Source: CADEFF01 sp964569315
GTDB taxonomy: Bacteria > Pseudomonadota > Alphaproteobacteria > Dongiales > Dongiaceae
Assembly: GCA_964569315.1 (NCBI GenBank)
Contig: CAZMUZ010000098.1
Location: 1-14,233 of the forward strand
Direction of reading: 5' to 3'
DNA length: 14,233 nucleotides
Shown: positions 6,185-13,592 of the stretch, piece after piece
Numbering within the stretch: position 1 is the stretch's first letter
How the letters are laid out: the number at the start of each line of letters is the position of its first letter
Notes under the pieces: model-generated
Seen by the model: the letters and a program-made list of their open reading frames with translations, nothing else
Databases searched by the model: none
What the model was told of the DNA's origin: nothing
Position numbers and translations under genes: made by a program

Positions 6185-7381
6185 ATGACCATCAACCTCG
6201 CCGGCGGCGGCCCCACGCCGCGAAAGGTGCGCCGCGCCCGGCTGATCCCGATCTGGGCGCTCATCCTGGGCGCCTTCGTTCTGGCGCTGATCGGCACGTC
6301 GCCTCACTACATCGGGTCCGACAGCTACGTGGTGGGGCTCATCGGCAAGTTCCTCTGCTTCTCCATCTTCGCGCTCAGCATCGATCTGATCTGGGGCTTC
6401 ACCGGCATCCTCAGTCTCGGCCAGGCCGTCTATTTCGGCATCGGCGCCTACATGGTCGCGCTCTCGATGAAGCTCAACTACACGCTCGAGAATGCCACGC
6501 GCTACGGCAGCAACATTCCGGATTTCATGGAGTGGAACGGCCTCACCGAGGTCCCCGGTTTCATGGAGCCGCTGCTCAGCACGCCGGTCGCGGTGGCGCT
6601 CGCGCTCGCCATCCCCACGCTGCTCGCCTTCATCTTCGGGGTTATCACCTTCAAGCGGCACATCTACGGCGTCTATTGCGCAGTGATCACGCTTGCCGAG
6701 GCTCTGATCCTCGAGCGCTTCATCGTCGAGTACCAGGCCTACACCGGCGGCTTCAACGGGATCACCGACTACTCCAATCTGCGCGGCGCGCCGTTCCTCT
6801 GGGTCATCATCGCAGTGACCGTCGTCTGCCTCATCGGTGCCCGCGCGCTCACGCATTCGCGTATCGGCACGGTGCTGAAATCGATCCGCGACAACGACGT
6901 GCGCGCCGAGTTCATGGGCTACAACGTCGCCAACTACCGTATTTTCGTCTTCTGCGTCTCGTCCTTCATGGCGGCGGGCGCGGGGGCCATGTACGCCGCC
7001 TGGGTCGGCATCGTCTCGTTTCTGGATGCGGGCCCCGTGTTCTCCGTCGAGGGCGTCATCTGGACGGCGGTCGGCGGTCGGGCGACCCTGATCGGGCCCT
7101 TCATCGGCACCTTCCTGGTCCGCGGCCTCGAGTTCGTGCTCAGCAGCAGCGCCTGGCTGAGCTGGCTGTCGGAATACTGGCAGTTCTTCATGGGCGCGCT
7201 TTTCATCGCGGTCGTTCTGTGGATTCCCGATGGCATCGTGGGCACGATCGGTAATTGGCTCCGGAAGCGCGGCACCGGCACGTTGAGCCAGATCCGCGAC
7301 GACCAGGATCGGCTCGCCCATGACCGCCAGCACGATTGGGACCCCGCTGGCGCCGCAAAGCCCGGCAAGGATCCGGTTTAG
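6185..7381 (+). CDS. fmdF: branched-chain-type ABC permease (LivM/UrtC family, FmdF-like)
   Basis: Second inner-membrane permease, 398 residues. Hydrophobic helices start at about residue 20 (IPIWALILGAFVLALIG). The LivM-type block SIDLIWGFTGILSLGQAVYF is followed by GIGAYM. The cytoplasmic coupling loop is near LKSIRDNDVRAEFMGYN. The end of the membrane part is FFMGALFIAVVLWIPDG. After this a hydrophilic tail of some 45 residues continues, which is common in UrtC/FmdF proteins. The start lies one base after the stop of the first permease, inside GGTGACATG, so translational coupling is likely. It forms the heterodimeric channel with the first permease. Confidence 0.88.
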   Translation: MTINLAGGGPTPRKVRRARLIPIWALILGAFVLALIGTSPHYIGSDSYVVGLIGKFLCFSIFALSIDLIWGFTGILSLGQAVYFGIGAYMVALSMKLNYTLENATRYGSNIPDFMEWNGLTEVPGFMEPLLSTPVAVALALAIPTLLAFIFGVITFKRHIYGVYCAVITLAEALILERFIVEYQAYTGGFNGITDYSNLRGAPFLWVIIAVTVVCLIGARALTHSRIGTVLKSIRDNDVRAEFMGYNVANYRIFVFCVSSFMAAGAGAMYAAWVGIVSFLDAGPVFSVEGVIWTAVGGRATLIGPFIGTFLVRGLEFVLSSSAWLSWLSEYWQFFMGALFIAVVLWIPDGIVGTIGNWLRKRGTGTLSQIRDDQDRLAHDRQHDWDPAGAAKPGKDPV

Positions 7382-7396
7382 GCGGGAGACCGGATC

Positions 7397-8137
7397 ATGC
7401 CGCTGCTCGAAATCAAGGGTCTGACGACGGAGGTCGCCGGCTACAAGATCATCAACAACCTCGATTTCAGCGTCGAGGCGAACGAGCTTCGGGTCCTGCT
7501 CGGTCCGAACGGCGCCGGCAAGACCACGCTGATCGCCATGATCACCGGCCAGTTCAAGCCCTCGGCCGGCAAGATCTACTTCGACGGCAAGGACATCACC
7601 GGAAGGGCGCCCGACGAAATCTTCCTCGCCGGCATCAGCCGCAAGTTCCAGGTGCCGAACATGTACGAGACGCTGTCGGTCTACGACAACGTCATGATCT
7701 CGCTGCAGGGCCCCCGCAAGGTCTTCCGCTACATGTTCAAGGGCGTGACGCGCACGGAGAACGAGCGCATCTGGGAGATCCTCGATTTCGTCGAGCTGGC
7801 CGGCAAGGCGAGCGATCCCGCCGACACCCTCTCGCACGGCGAGCGCCAGTGGCTGGAAATGGGCATGCTGATCGCGTCGAACCCGAAGCTGCTGCTGCTC
7901 GACGAGCCGACCACCGGCATGACCGAACAGGGCAAGCAGCGGACCGCGCAGCTGATCGAACGGATCGCGCAGAACCACACGGTGCTGCTGGTCGAGCACG
8001 ACATGCAGGTCGTCCGCCGGCTCGGCAAGAAGGTCACCGTGCTGCACCAGGGCCAGTTGCTGGCCGAAGGGCCGCTGGCCGAGGTGGTCGAGAACGAGAT
8101 GGTGAAGGCGGTCTATCTCGGCAAGGGGCGTCACTGA
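7397..8137 (+). CDS. ABC transporter ATPase (LivG/UrtD type)
   Basis: ATP-hydrolysing subunit of the amide importer, 246 residues. The Walker A is GPNGAGKTT (36-44), the Q-loop Gln is in RKFQVP (about 85), the signature is LSHGE (145-149), the Walker B is LLLLDEPTTG (165-174), and the switch His is in LVEHD (201). The form LSHGERQWLEMGM is typical of UrtD-like proteins rather than generic LivG. GGGAG lies nine bases before the ATG. The stop codon overlaps the next ATPase start by one base (TGATG). The domain is complete and shows no oddities. Confidence 0.92.
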   Translation: MPLLEIKGLTTEVAGYKIINNLDFSVEANELRVLLGPNGAGKTTLIAMITGQFKPSAGKIYFDGKDITGRAPDEIFLAGISRKFQVPNMYETLSVYDNVMISLQGPRKVFRYMFKGVTRTENERIWEILDFVELAGKASDPADTLSHGERQWLEMGMLIASNPKLLLLDEPTTGMTEQGKQRTAQLIERIAQNHTVLLVEHDMQVVRRLGKKVTVLHQGQLLAEGPLAEVVENEMVKAVYLGKGRH

Positions 8138-8829
8138 TGCTTCGGGTCGGCGACATCGACACGTTCTACGGCACCAGCCACATCCTGCACGGGGTGTCGC
8201 TCGAGGTCGCCGACGGCGAGCTGATCTCGGTCCTGGGCCGCAACGGCGCCGGCAAGACGACGCTGTTGCGCAGCATCACCGGCGTCAATCCGCCGAAGGC
8301 CGGGCGGATCGAACTGGACGGCGTCGACATCACCACGATGAAGTCGCATCGGCGCGCGCATCTCGGCATCAGCTACGTGCCGCAGGGTCGCCTGCTGATC
8401 CCCGACATCAGCGTCGGGGAGAACATCCAGGTGGCGCTGCTCGGCAAGGGCAGGAGCACGAAAATTCCCGACTATGTCTTCGAGTATTTCCCGGCGCTGA
8501 AGTCGGTGACCGGCCGCAAGGCCGGCGTGCTCTCGGGCGGTCAGCAGCAACAGGTCGCGATCGTGCGGGCGCTCGTCCAGGAGCCGAAGCTGCTGCTGCT
8601 CGATGAGCCGACGGAGGGGCTGCAGCCCTCGATCGTCGAGGAGATCCTGCTGATGATCAAACGGGTCATGCAGGAGAAAAGGTGCGCGATTCTGCTGGTC
8701 GAGCAACGCCTGGAGTTCGTCCGCGACGTCACGCAGCGTTTCGCGATCCTCGACACCGGCCGCATCATCGCCAAGGGCGGCGCCGGCGAATTGACGGATG
8801 AGGTGGTGCGCAAACATTTGCAGGTCTAA
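8137..8829 (+). CDS. ABC transporter ATPase (LivF/UrtE type)
   Basis: Second ATPase of the importer, 230 residues. The Walker A is GRNGAGKTT (34-42), the Q-loop is YVPQGR (83), the signature is LSGGQ (132-136), and the Walker B is LLLLDEPTEGLQ (152-163). The switch His is replaced by Gln in LVEQ (190), which is normal for LivF/UrtE. The frame is open far upstream (to 7336), but the family start MLRVGDIDTFYG coincides with the ATG at 8137. This overlaps the stop of the preceding ATPase by one base, so that start is chosen. The formamidase gene follows after 17 bases. Confidence 0.93.
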   Translation: MLRVGDIDTFYGTSHILHGVSLEVADGELISVLGRNGAGKTTLLRSITGVNPPKAGRIELDGVDITTMKSHRRAHLGISYVPQGRLLIPDISVGENIQVALLGKGRSTKIPDYVFEYFPALKSVTGRKAGVLSGGQQQQVAIVRALVQEPKLLLLDEPTEGLQPSIVEEILLMIKRVMQEKRCAILLVEQRLEFVRDVTQRFAILDTGRIIAKGGAGELTDEVVRKHLQV

Positions 8830-8846
8830 TCGAAAGGAGGCAGCTC

Positions 8847-10079
8847 ATGGCCAAGACAGTGATTTCGGTCGACATCAAGAAAGCGGCGAAGGAGCAAGCC
8901 CAACCGCAGCACAACCGCTGGCACCCGGACATTCCGCCGGTCGTCACGGTGAAGCCGGGGGACGATTTCATCATCGAGGCCCTGGATTGGACCGGTGGGC
9001 AGATCAGGAACGACGACAGCGCGAACGACATTCGCGACTGTTACCTGCCGCCCTGCCACCACCTGGTCGGACCGGTCGAGGTCACCGGCGCCGAACCCGG
9101 CGACATCCTGATCGTCGACATCCTGGATATCGGACCGCTCAAGTCGGCCGAATGGGGCTACACCGGCATCTTCGCGACCGCCAACGGCGGCGGGTTCCTG
9201 ACGGACCTGTTCCCCGAGCCGCGCAAGGCGATCTGGGATTGCAAGGGCATCTACGCGACCTCCCGGCATATCCCGAAGGTGCGGTTCGCGGCGATCACTC
9301 ACCCCGGCCTGATCGGCTGCGCGCCGAGCCACGAGCTGCTCGCCACCTGGAACAAGCGCGAACGCGAGCTGATCGCGACCAACCCGACCCGGGTCCCGCC
9401 GCTGGCGCTCCCGCCGGAGCCGGAAGGCGTGCTGCTCGGCGGCCTCAAGGGCGATGCGCTCGCCAAGGCGGCCCAGGAAGCCGCCCGCACTATCCCGCCA
9501 CGCGAGCATGGCGGCAACTGCGACATCAAGAATATCTCGCGCGGTTCGCGGATCTATTTCCCGGTCTATGTGAAGGGTGCCCGGCTCTCTATGGGCGACT
9601 ACCACTTCTCGCAGGGCGACGGCGAGATCACCTTCTGCGGTGCGATCGAGATGGCCGGCTGGATGCATCTCCATGTCGACATCATCAAGGGCGGCGTCGC
9701 CAAATACGGCCTCACCAATCCGCTGTTCAAGGTGAGTCCGGTCGATCCGCATTACGGCGATTTCCTGGTGTTCGAAGGCATCGGCGTCGACGACAAGACC
9801 GGCAAGCAGCTCTACAACGATGCCACCATGGCGATGCGGCGCGCGAGCCTGAACGCCATCGAGTATCTGTCAAAGTTCGGCTACTCCAAGGAGCAGGCTT
9901 ACGTGATTCTAGGCTGTGCGCCGGTCGAGGGCCGCATCGGCGGCGTGGTCGACGTTCCGAACGCTTGCGTCTCGATCGCGATTCCGACCGACATGTTCGA
10001 GTTCGACATCAACCCGAACGCGTCGGGTCCGCAAAAGCACGTGGATTCCTCCAAGGCGGATCTCGCGCGCGCGAGCTGA
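8847..10079 (+). CDS. fmdA: formamidase (FmdA, acetamidase/formamidase family)
   Basis: Cytoplasmic amidohydrolase that turns formamide and water into formate and ammonia, the nitrogen source this operon seems made to supply. Its 410 residues are close to Methylophilus FmdA (about 405). Family blocks seen in order are HNRWHPDIPPVVTVKPGD (22-39), VEVTGAEPGDILIVDILDIG, ITHPGLIGCAPS, REHGGNCDIKNISRGSRIYF followed by PVYVKGARLSMGDYH, and QGDGEITFCGAIEM. A strong ribosome site, AAAGGAGG, precedes the ATG. The end of the frame is rich in Asn-Pro-Asn and short helical residues (HVDSSKADLARAS). Acetamide activity cannot be excluded, but neighbours homologous to FmdB and the FmdD-F transporter favour formamide. 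Confidence 0.93.
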   Translation: MAKTVISVDIKKAAKEQAQPQHNRWHPDIPPVVTVKPGDDFIIEALDWTGGQIRNDDSANDIRDCYLPPCHHLVGPVEVTGAEPGDILIVDILDIGPLKSAEWGYTGIFATANGGGFLTDLFPEPRKAIWDCKGIYATSRHIPKVRFAAITHPGLIGCAPSHELLATWNKRERELIATNPTRVPPLALPPEPEGVLLGGLKGDALAKAAQEAARTIPPREHGGNCDIKNISRGSRIYFPVYVKGARLSMGDYHFSQGDGEITFCGAIEMAGWMHLHVDIIKGGVAKYGLTNPLFKVSPVDPHYGDFLVFEGIGVDDKTGKQLYNDATMAMRRASLNAIEYLSKFGYSKEQAYVILGCAPVEGRIGGVVDVPNACVSIAIPTDMFEFDINPNASGPQKHVDSSKADLARAS

Positions 10080-10097
10080 ACATAGGCGCCAAGGGCT

Positions 10098-10132
10098 CGG
10101 CGAAGCGGCCCCGTGAGGGGGTCGTTTCGCCG
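10098..10132 (+). other. strong intercistronic hairpin between fmdA and fmdB
   Basis: Fifteen consecutive pairs (CGGCGAAGCGGCCCC with the mirrored arm, two G-U pairs) close on a five-base loop. No T-tract follows, so this is not a classical intrinsic terminator. It sits 19 bases after the formamidase stop and 29 bases before the FmdB ATG. It could stabilise the upstream mRNA end, mark a processing site, or lower fmdB expression. Confidence 0.7.
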
Positions 10133-10160
10133 ACGCAGGACCAGCGGGGACAGGACCGGC

Positions 10161-10535
10161 ATGCCGCTCTACGACTATGAATGCGCCCGATGCGGCCCCT
10201 TTCGCAAATGGCGCGGGATGAACGCGTTCGCCAAGCCGTCGAACTGTCCGGATTGCGGCAGAAGGGCGTCGCGCGCCATGGCGACGCCGCTGCTCGGAAT
10301 GGATTGGCGACAGAAGAAGGCGCATTCGATCAACGAGAAGAGCGCCCACGAACCGCGGGTCGTGCATCGCAAGGCAGGCGATCCGATGGTCCACGACGCG
10401 CATCGCGACCTGACCGACGCCGGGCCGCGCGGCCACGCCCGTAGTCACACTCATGGCCACGGACACAGCCACAGCCACGACCGCAAGCAGGGCAAGCTCG
10501 AGCGCTCGCGCCACCCCTGGGCCGTGCGGCACTGA
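10161..10535 (+). CDS. fmdB: FmdB-family zinc-ribbon protein with histidine-rich tail
   Basis: Small putative regulator found beside formamidase genes; its molecular role is not established. The start MPLYDYECARCG is the family hallmark, so ATG 10161 is chosen although the frame runs back to 10113 inside a hairpin. Zinc-ribbon pairs are CARC (8-11) and CPDC (29-32). At 124 residues it is longer than the usual 70-110. The extra part holds the tail HARSHTHGHGHSHSH (about 94-108), a probable metal-binding His cluster, which is unusual for the family. It closes the operon. A second hairpin at 10581-10602 lies downstream. Confidence 0.85.
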   Translation: MPLYDYECARCGPFRKWRGMNAFAKPSNCPDCGRRASRAMATPLLGMDWRQKKAHSINEKSAHEPRVVHRKAGDPMVHDAHRDLTDAGPRGHARSHTHGHGHSHSHDRKQGKLERSRHPWAVRH

Positions 10536-10580
10536 TCCGCGATTCGCCGATCGCGTCGCATGGCGAGGCCATCGAATAGG

Positions 10581-10602
10581 GTTGTCGCCGGGAAGCGGCA
10601 AC
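10581..10602 (+). terminator. weak hairpin, possible end of the fmd operon
   Basis: GTTGTCGC pairs with GCGGCAAC around CGGGAA (eight pairs, one G-U), 45 bases after the FmdB stop. There is no T-tract, so intrinsic termination is doubtful. The region lies between convergent genes (fmdB and the first Rnk-like gene). Confidence 0.25.
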
Positions 10603-10702
10603 GGGGCCGGCTCGCCCGGCAGAGACGCCTCGCTGGCGCCCCTGCCGTTCCGGATCGCTCAACGGATTTGCAAGCCGACGCCCGAAACCGCTACAGCCGC
10701 GC

Positions 10703-11200
10703 TTACCGGCCTGCCGGTCCCGGATCTCCCGGAGCGGGGATCCGCCTTCCGCGGGCGCCGGCAAAAAGGGATGCGCCTCGCCGTGCCGTTTCCGGTTGGT
10801 AGTGAATTTCGAGGACGGTGATCGTCGTCATCCGCCGAAGCGGCCCGGGGTACGATATGGATTGTCCCTCGGAGAGGCCGAGCAGGGCAGCTCCAAGCGG
10901 CGTAAACACCGAAAGGGCGTCCTCGTACGCATCCGCCTCGCCGGGGTAGACAAGCGTGACCGTTTCGATGGTCGCGCTGTCTTCCTGACGAAAGCTGACC
11001 TGAGATCGCATCGTTACGACATTCTTCGGAGCCGCATCGTCGTCGACGATCGATGCCCGTATCAGCTCGCGCACCAGTACCTCGACCGCTCGCCACGACC
11101 GGATTGGCGAATGGTCGGCGAGAAGCTGCTCGAGCTGCTCGCGATTGCTCCGGGTGATCCGAATTTCGGGTGTGTTGGCCTTCGAAGTCAGATGGATCAT
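10703..11200 (-). CDS. rnk: Rnk/GreA-C-terminal-domain protein, copy 1
   Basis: Family of nucleoside diphosphate kinase regulator (Rnk) proteins, which have a GreA-like C-terminal fold and bind RNA polymerase. 165 residues. A helical amino-terminal part (residues 19-50) is followed by the domain: VVTMRSQVSF, ETVTLVYPGEAD, LSVFTPLGAALLGLSEGQSI and TVLEIHYQPE. These align well with the E. coli Rnk pattern (TLVYP, PVGAALLGL, LEYQPE). AGGAG precedes the ATG by about nine bases. A tail of about 28 residues (GASLFAGARGRRIPAPGDPG) beyond the E. coli length is rich in Gly, Pro and Arg and probably unstructured. It lies convergent to the fmd operon. The symbol reflects the family, not a proven function. 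Confidence 0.85.
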   Translation of the reverse strand: MIHLTSKANTPEIRITRSNREQLEQLLADHSPIRSWRAVEVLVRELIRASIVDDDAAPKNVVTMRSQVSFRQEDSATIETVTLVYPGEADAYEDALSVFTPLGAALLGLSEGQSISYPGPLRRMTTITVLEIHYQPETARRGASLFAGARGRRIPAPGDPGPAGR

Positions 11201-11463
11201 TTGCGCGTCTCCTCGACAGTCGTAGACAACGCCGCCCTGCGGCGGGTAGCAACGCGGGATGTGATGTCGGCGGCAGCGACGGGGCGTCAGACACGCTCGA
11301 TTGCCATGAAACGGAACGGGCGTGTCGGTTGCGTCAACCGGTCGGCCGGCTGCGGCCTCGATGAGATGCCCCTGCCCGAAGGGTCAGACTGAGTTAGATC
11401 GGCCCCGGGTAGGGGCCAGGACATCTGTGCGCCGGTCGCCTCGCTGCCGCCTATTCCCGTTCG
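11201..11463. other. intergenic region between the two Rnk-like genes
   Basis: Holds the ribosome site of copy 1 and its probable promoter on the minus strand. A perfect GGCCCC/GGGGCC hairpin (11401-11417) lies 47 bases after the copy 2 stop, reading minus, without a T-tract. No gene is seen. Confidence 0.5.
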
Positions 11464-11934
11464 TCATCGTTCGGGCTTCGATCGCTTTTCGCCCTCGATC
11501 GTTTCGCGAGCGGAAGCGTTTGGAACCGGCCCGACTCCCTGCCGGACGGACAGGACGGTCAGCCCCCGCTCTCGCCCATCTCGGGTGATCCAGGTAATGG
11601 ATTGACCTTCCGACAGGCCGATCAGCGCGATCCCGATCGGCGTCAGGATCGAAATCCGGTCCCTCGAGATATCCGCCTCGCCCGGGAAGACCAGGGTGAC
11701 GCGCTTGTGCTGCCCGTCGTCCGACTTGAACAGGACTGTCGAACCCATTTGTGCGGCAGCCGGCAAGCCGGAAGGAGCCGTGCTGATCTCGGCACGCGCG
11801 ATCTCGGACATCAGTTGCTTGGCAATCTCCGGCACACGATCCATTGCGGCGGCCGCCAGATCGCTCAGCCGCTCGCTGTCGTGGATATTGAGGATAATTT
11901 TCGGCTGGCTGCGCCGCCTCGAATCCTTACGCAT
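11464..11934 (-). CDS. Rnk/GreA-C-terminal-domain protein, copy 2
   Basis: A second member of the Rnk/GreA C-terminal family, 156 residues. The start MRKDSRRRSQPKIILNIHDS is chosen because it begins the conserved Rnk-type strand (IILNIHDSERL). An upstream ATG at 11976 would add a hydrophobic stretch ending in SGC, which looks like chance coding. Domain blocks are MGSTVLFKSDDGQHKRVTLV, FPGEADISRDRISILTPIG, IALIGLSEGQSITW and LTVLSVRQG. The C-terminus is charged (EGEKRSKPER). The family's conserved ending (EYQPE in Rnk) is replaced by VRQGVGP, so this is a diverged paralogue of copy 1. The ribosome site is weak. Same strand as copy 1, separated by 263 bases. Confidence 0.8.
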   Translation of the reverse strand: MRKDSRRRSQPKIILNIHDSERLSDLAAAAMDRVPEIAKQLMSEIARAEISTAPSGLPAAAQMGSTVLFKSDDGQHKRVTLVFPGEADISRDRISILTPIGIALIGLSEGQSITWITRDGRERGLTVLSVRQGVGPVPNASARETIEGEKRSKPER

Positions 11935-12443
11935 AGGGCACCCGCTGAATATGACGGCAAGAATCGCGAAGGCCATGCTCGATCGATCGCGTTCCGATCG
12001 AGGCGCGGCGCCTTTCGGCGACGCACGGAACGGACCCGTCGGATCCATCGCACAGGAGAATTCGCGTTCGAGAAAGAGATCGCGCCCCAGGCTCGGAGGC
12101 GCGCATAGCGGCCGAGCCAGGGGCTTACATGCCCGCGGTCAGGTTCCCCCGACGGGCAAGCGTCTTCTGCAATTCGGCCACGATCATCATGCCGGTGATA
12201 TTGTGCTGCCCGGTTCGGATGTCAATGGCGCCGCTCGGAAAGCTGCTCCATGCATACGCCCGGAGCCTTTGGCAGAAGCCCGTGATCAAGATCATCGCGC
12301 ATCGAGAACCGGTACTCGTCCGCGAAGGCCCGGCCGGAAGCGGGATCGCTCGACGGGGCGCAGGCAGCGACTATGGATGGCCCCCGATGCGGTTCGACTC
12401 ATAGCGGGCGACAAGCCAGGTGCGCCGAAGCGAAACCCGCAAG
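11935..12443. other. intergenic region without a convincing gene
   Basis: Between the second Rnk-like gene and the LysR-type regulator. The best open frame on the minus strand is 12295 to 12125, 56 codons ending HNITGMMIVAELQKTLARRG and a few more residues. Another minus frame just upstream, ending at 12222, reads DEYRFSMRDDLDHGLLPKAP. Joined by a one-base shift near 12225 they look more protein-like than either alone, so a decayed gene is possible. No ribosome site supports either. The plus-strand frame at 12129-12404 is probably antisense. Confidence 0.4.
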
Positions 12444-13295
12444 TCACGACTGTTCTGCGGCCGCCACCTCCCGTATCCCCTCGAGGGCGATTTGCAGCGC
12501 GTCGGATCCACCTTCGACGGGATAGACCAGATATGCTTGCAGGGCGAACTCGGGGGTTCCCGGTACTATCGTCAGGCGACCCGCTTCGAGGTACGGCCGC
12601 AGGACGCGGATCGGAAAGTAGCCCGACCCGCCGCGGGCCAGCAGATGCTGCAGACCGAGCCAGCCGATATTCGCGGTGAGGGCCGGGCCGATGAAGTCGG
12701 GAAAGTTGACGCTGTGCTTGGCGTAAAACTCCGGCCCCCAATCGACATAGACATAGTCGGATCGGGGATTCGGATCGCCGACCGATCCGGCGGACACAAG
12801 CACCAGACGTTCCATGAGCAGGGGCTCGATCTTCAGACCCGGACGGCTCTGCGGTACATACATCACGCCGATATCGAGCCGGCCCTCGACCAGGCTCTGC
12901 ATCAGATCGGCTTCGAAACCGATCTCTGCGCGTATCGAGACATCCGGCGCCTGCGCCTGCATCAGGGGCAGCCACTTCAGCAACAATTGCTCCCATAGGC
13001 CGAAGCGCCCTCCGATCGTGAGTGCGGCGCGGAACCCCCTGGGAATCCCGACGTCGTGCCGCGCCTGTTCGACGGTGCGGACCAGCGTCGATGCGTGCTT
13101 CTGGAACTGGCGCCCGGCCGAGGTGAGGGTGGTCCCCGCTTTGTTGCGGACGAACAAGGTGCAACCAAGCATCTCCTCTAGCGCATGAATGCGCGCGCTG
13201 ACGGTGGATTGCGTGACATGCAACCGGTCCGCGGCATTGACGAAGTTCCCGGCCGCAACAATCGTGAGGAACGTCCGGGCGAGCTCGGTATCCAC
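12444..13295 (-). CDS. LysR-type transcriptional regulator
   Basis: DNA-binding regulator, 283 residues, GTG start with GGAGG seven bases upstream. The amino-terminal winged helix-turn-helix is typical: TFLTIVAAGNFVNAADRLHV then TQSTVSARIHALEEMLG (residues 9-45), followed by LFVRNKAGTTLTSAG. The effector-binding part starts near residue 90 (RAALTIGGRFGLWEQLL) and contains LVEGRLDIGVMYVPQ. The inducer cannot be told. It is transcribed away from the small membrane protein and the cupredoxin, the usual arrangement for a target operon. An ATC-N9-GAT box overlaps its own promoter region, so autoregulation and control of the divergent genes are likely. Confidence 0.93.
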   Translation of the reverse strand: MDTELARTFLTIVAAGNFVNAADRLHVTQSTVSARIHALEEMLGCTLFVRNKAGTTLTSAGRQFQKHASTLVRTVEQARHDVGIPRGFRAALTIGGRFGLWEQLLLKWLPLMQAQAPDVSIRAEIGFEADLMQSLVEGRLDIGVMYVPQSRPGLKIEPLLMERLVLVSAGSVGDPNPRSDYVYVDWGPEFYAKHSVNFPDFIGPALTANIGWLGLQHLLARGGSGYFPIRVLRPYLEAGRLTIVPGTPEFALQAYLVYPVEGGSDALQIALEGIREVAAAEQS

Positions 13296-13310
13296 GATCG
13301 ACCCTCCTAT

Positions 13311-13329
13311 ATATCGACATTATCGATAT
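13311..13329. promoter_or_regulatory. palindrome containing a LysR-type box
   Basis: A perfect inverted repeat, ATATCGA and TCGATAT around a five-base spacer, holds ATC-N9-GAT, the classic LysR-type operator pattern. It lies 16 bases upstream of the regulator start and about 105 bases upstream of the divergent small gene, so it fits an autoregulatory and divergent operator. Confidence 0.6.
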
Positions 13330-13386
13330 CATACCCAAAATCTTATCGTTTGTTGGATTGATCATCGCTCCATACGTACAGGGTCA

Positions 13387-13420
13387 AGGGCGCTCCTGCG
13401 CCAGGAGCGCCCTCCTTTTT
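13387..13420 (+). terminator. intrinsic terminator hairpin in the leader of the small membrane gene
   Basis: A twelve-pair stem (AGGGCGCTCCTG with CAGGAGCGCCCT) closes a three-base loop and is followed by CCTTTTT. On the plus strand it lies just after the divergent promoter region and before the gene at 13434, where no upstream plus-strand gene needs ending. It is therefore more likely an attenuator. The minus strand lacks a T-tract. Confidence 0.75.
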
Positions 13421-13428
13421 CTGGAGGG
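13410..13428 (+). promoter_or_regulatory. alternative hairpin masking the Shine-Dalgarno site
   Basis: CCCTCC (13410-13415) can pair perfectly with GGAGGG (13423-13428), the ribosome site of the gene at 13434. Its 5' arm is shared with the 3' arm of the terminator, so the two structures exclude each other. The element is visible in the sequence; the switching role is inferred. Confidence 0.45.
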
Positions 13429-13433
13429 TTCCG

Positions 13434-13592
13434 ATGATCGAGGAAACGGTGAGGCTCCTGGCTCCCTGGCTTGCTTCGACGGCGGCGATTCTGATGTCGG
13501 CGTCGATCTTCGCCCGCGCAGCGCGCTCGCGAAGGCGGGCACAGGCCTTCGCGCGTCGCAAAAACCCGGACCCGTCCAACCGCTCGCGATGA
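13434..13592 (+). CDS. small one-helix membrane protein, 52 residues
   Basis: Not a known family. MIEETVRLLAPWLASTAAIL leads into one hydrophobic helix (about residues 8-27). A strongly basic tail (ARSRRRAQAFARRK) follows and should lie in the cytoplasm. GGAGGG is five bases before the ATG, an excellent ribosome site. The frame ends with TGA at 13590-13592. It comes directly after a terminator-like hairpin and diverges from the LysR-type gene. The cupredoxin gene follows 166 bases later, so an operon is possible. The role is unknown. Confidence 0.6.
   Translation: MIEETVRLLAPWLASTAAILMSASIFARAARSRRRAQAFARRKNPDPSNRSR

Noticed and set aside
6116..8134. Long minus-strand open frame (672 codons)
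   Set aside because: Lies opposite permease and ATPase genes with clear family motifs; no family-like content of its own.
7336..8136. Upstream extension of the second ATPase frame
   Set aside because: Reads out of frame through the first ATPase; the family start and TGATG overlap at 8137 are decisive.
11401..11417. Perfect hairpin as terminator of the second Rnk-like gene
   Set aside because: Six-pair stem but no T-tract on the minus strand, so intrinsic termination is not supported.
12129..12404. Plus-strand open frame of 91 codons
   Set aside because: No ribosome site and composition of an antisense frame; the minus strand looks more protein-like here.
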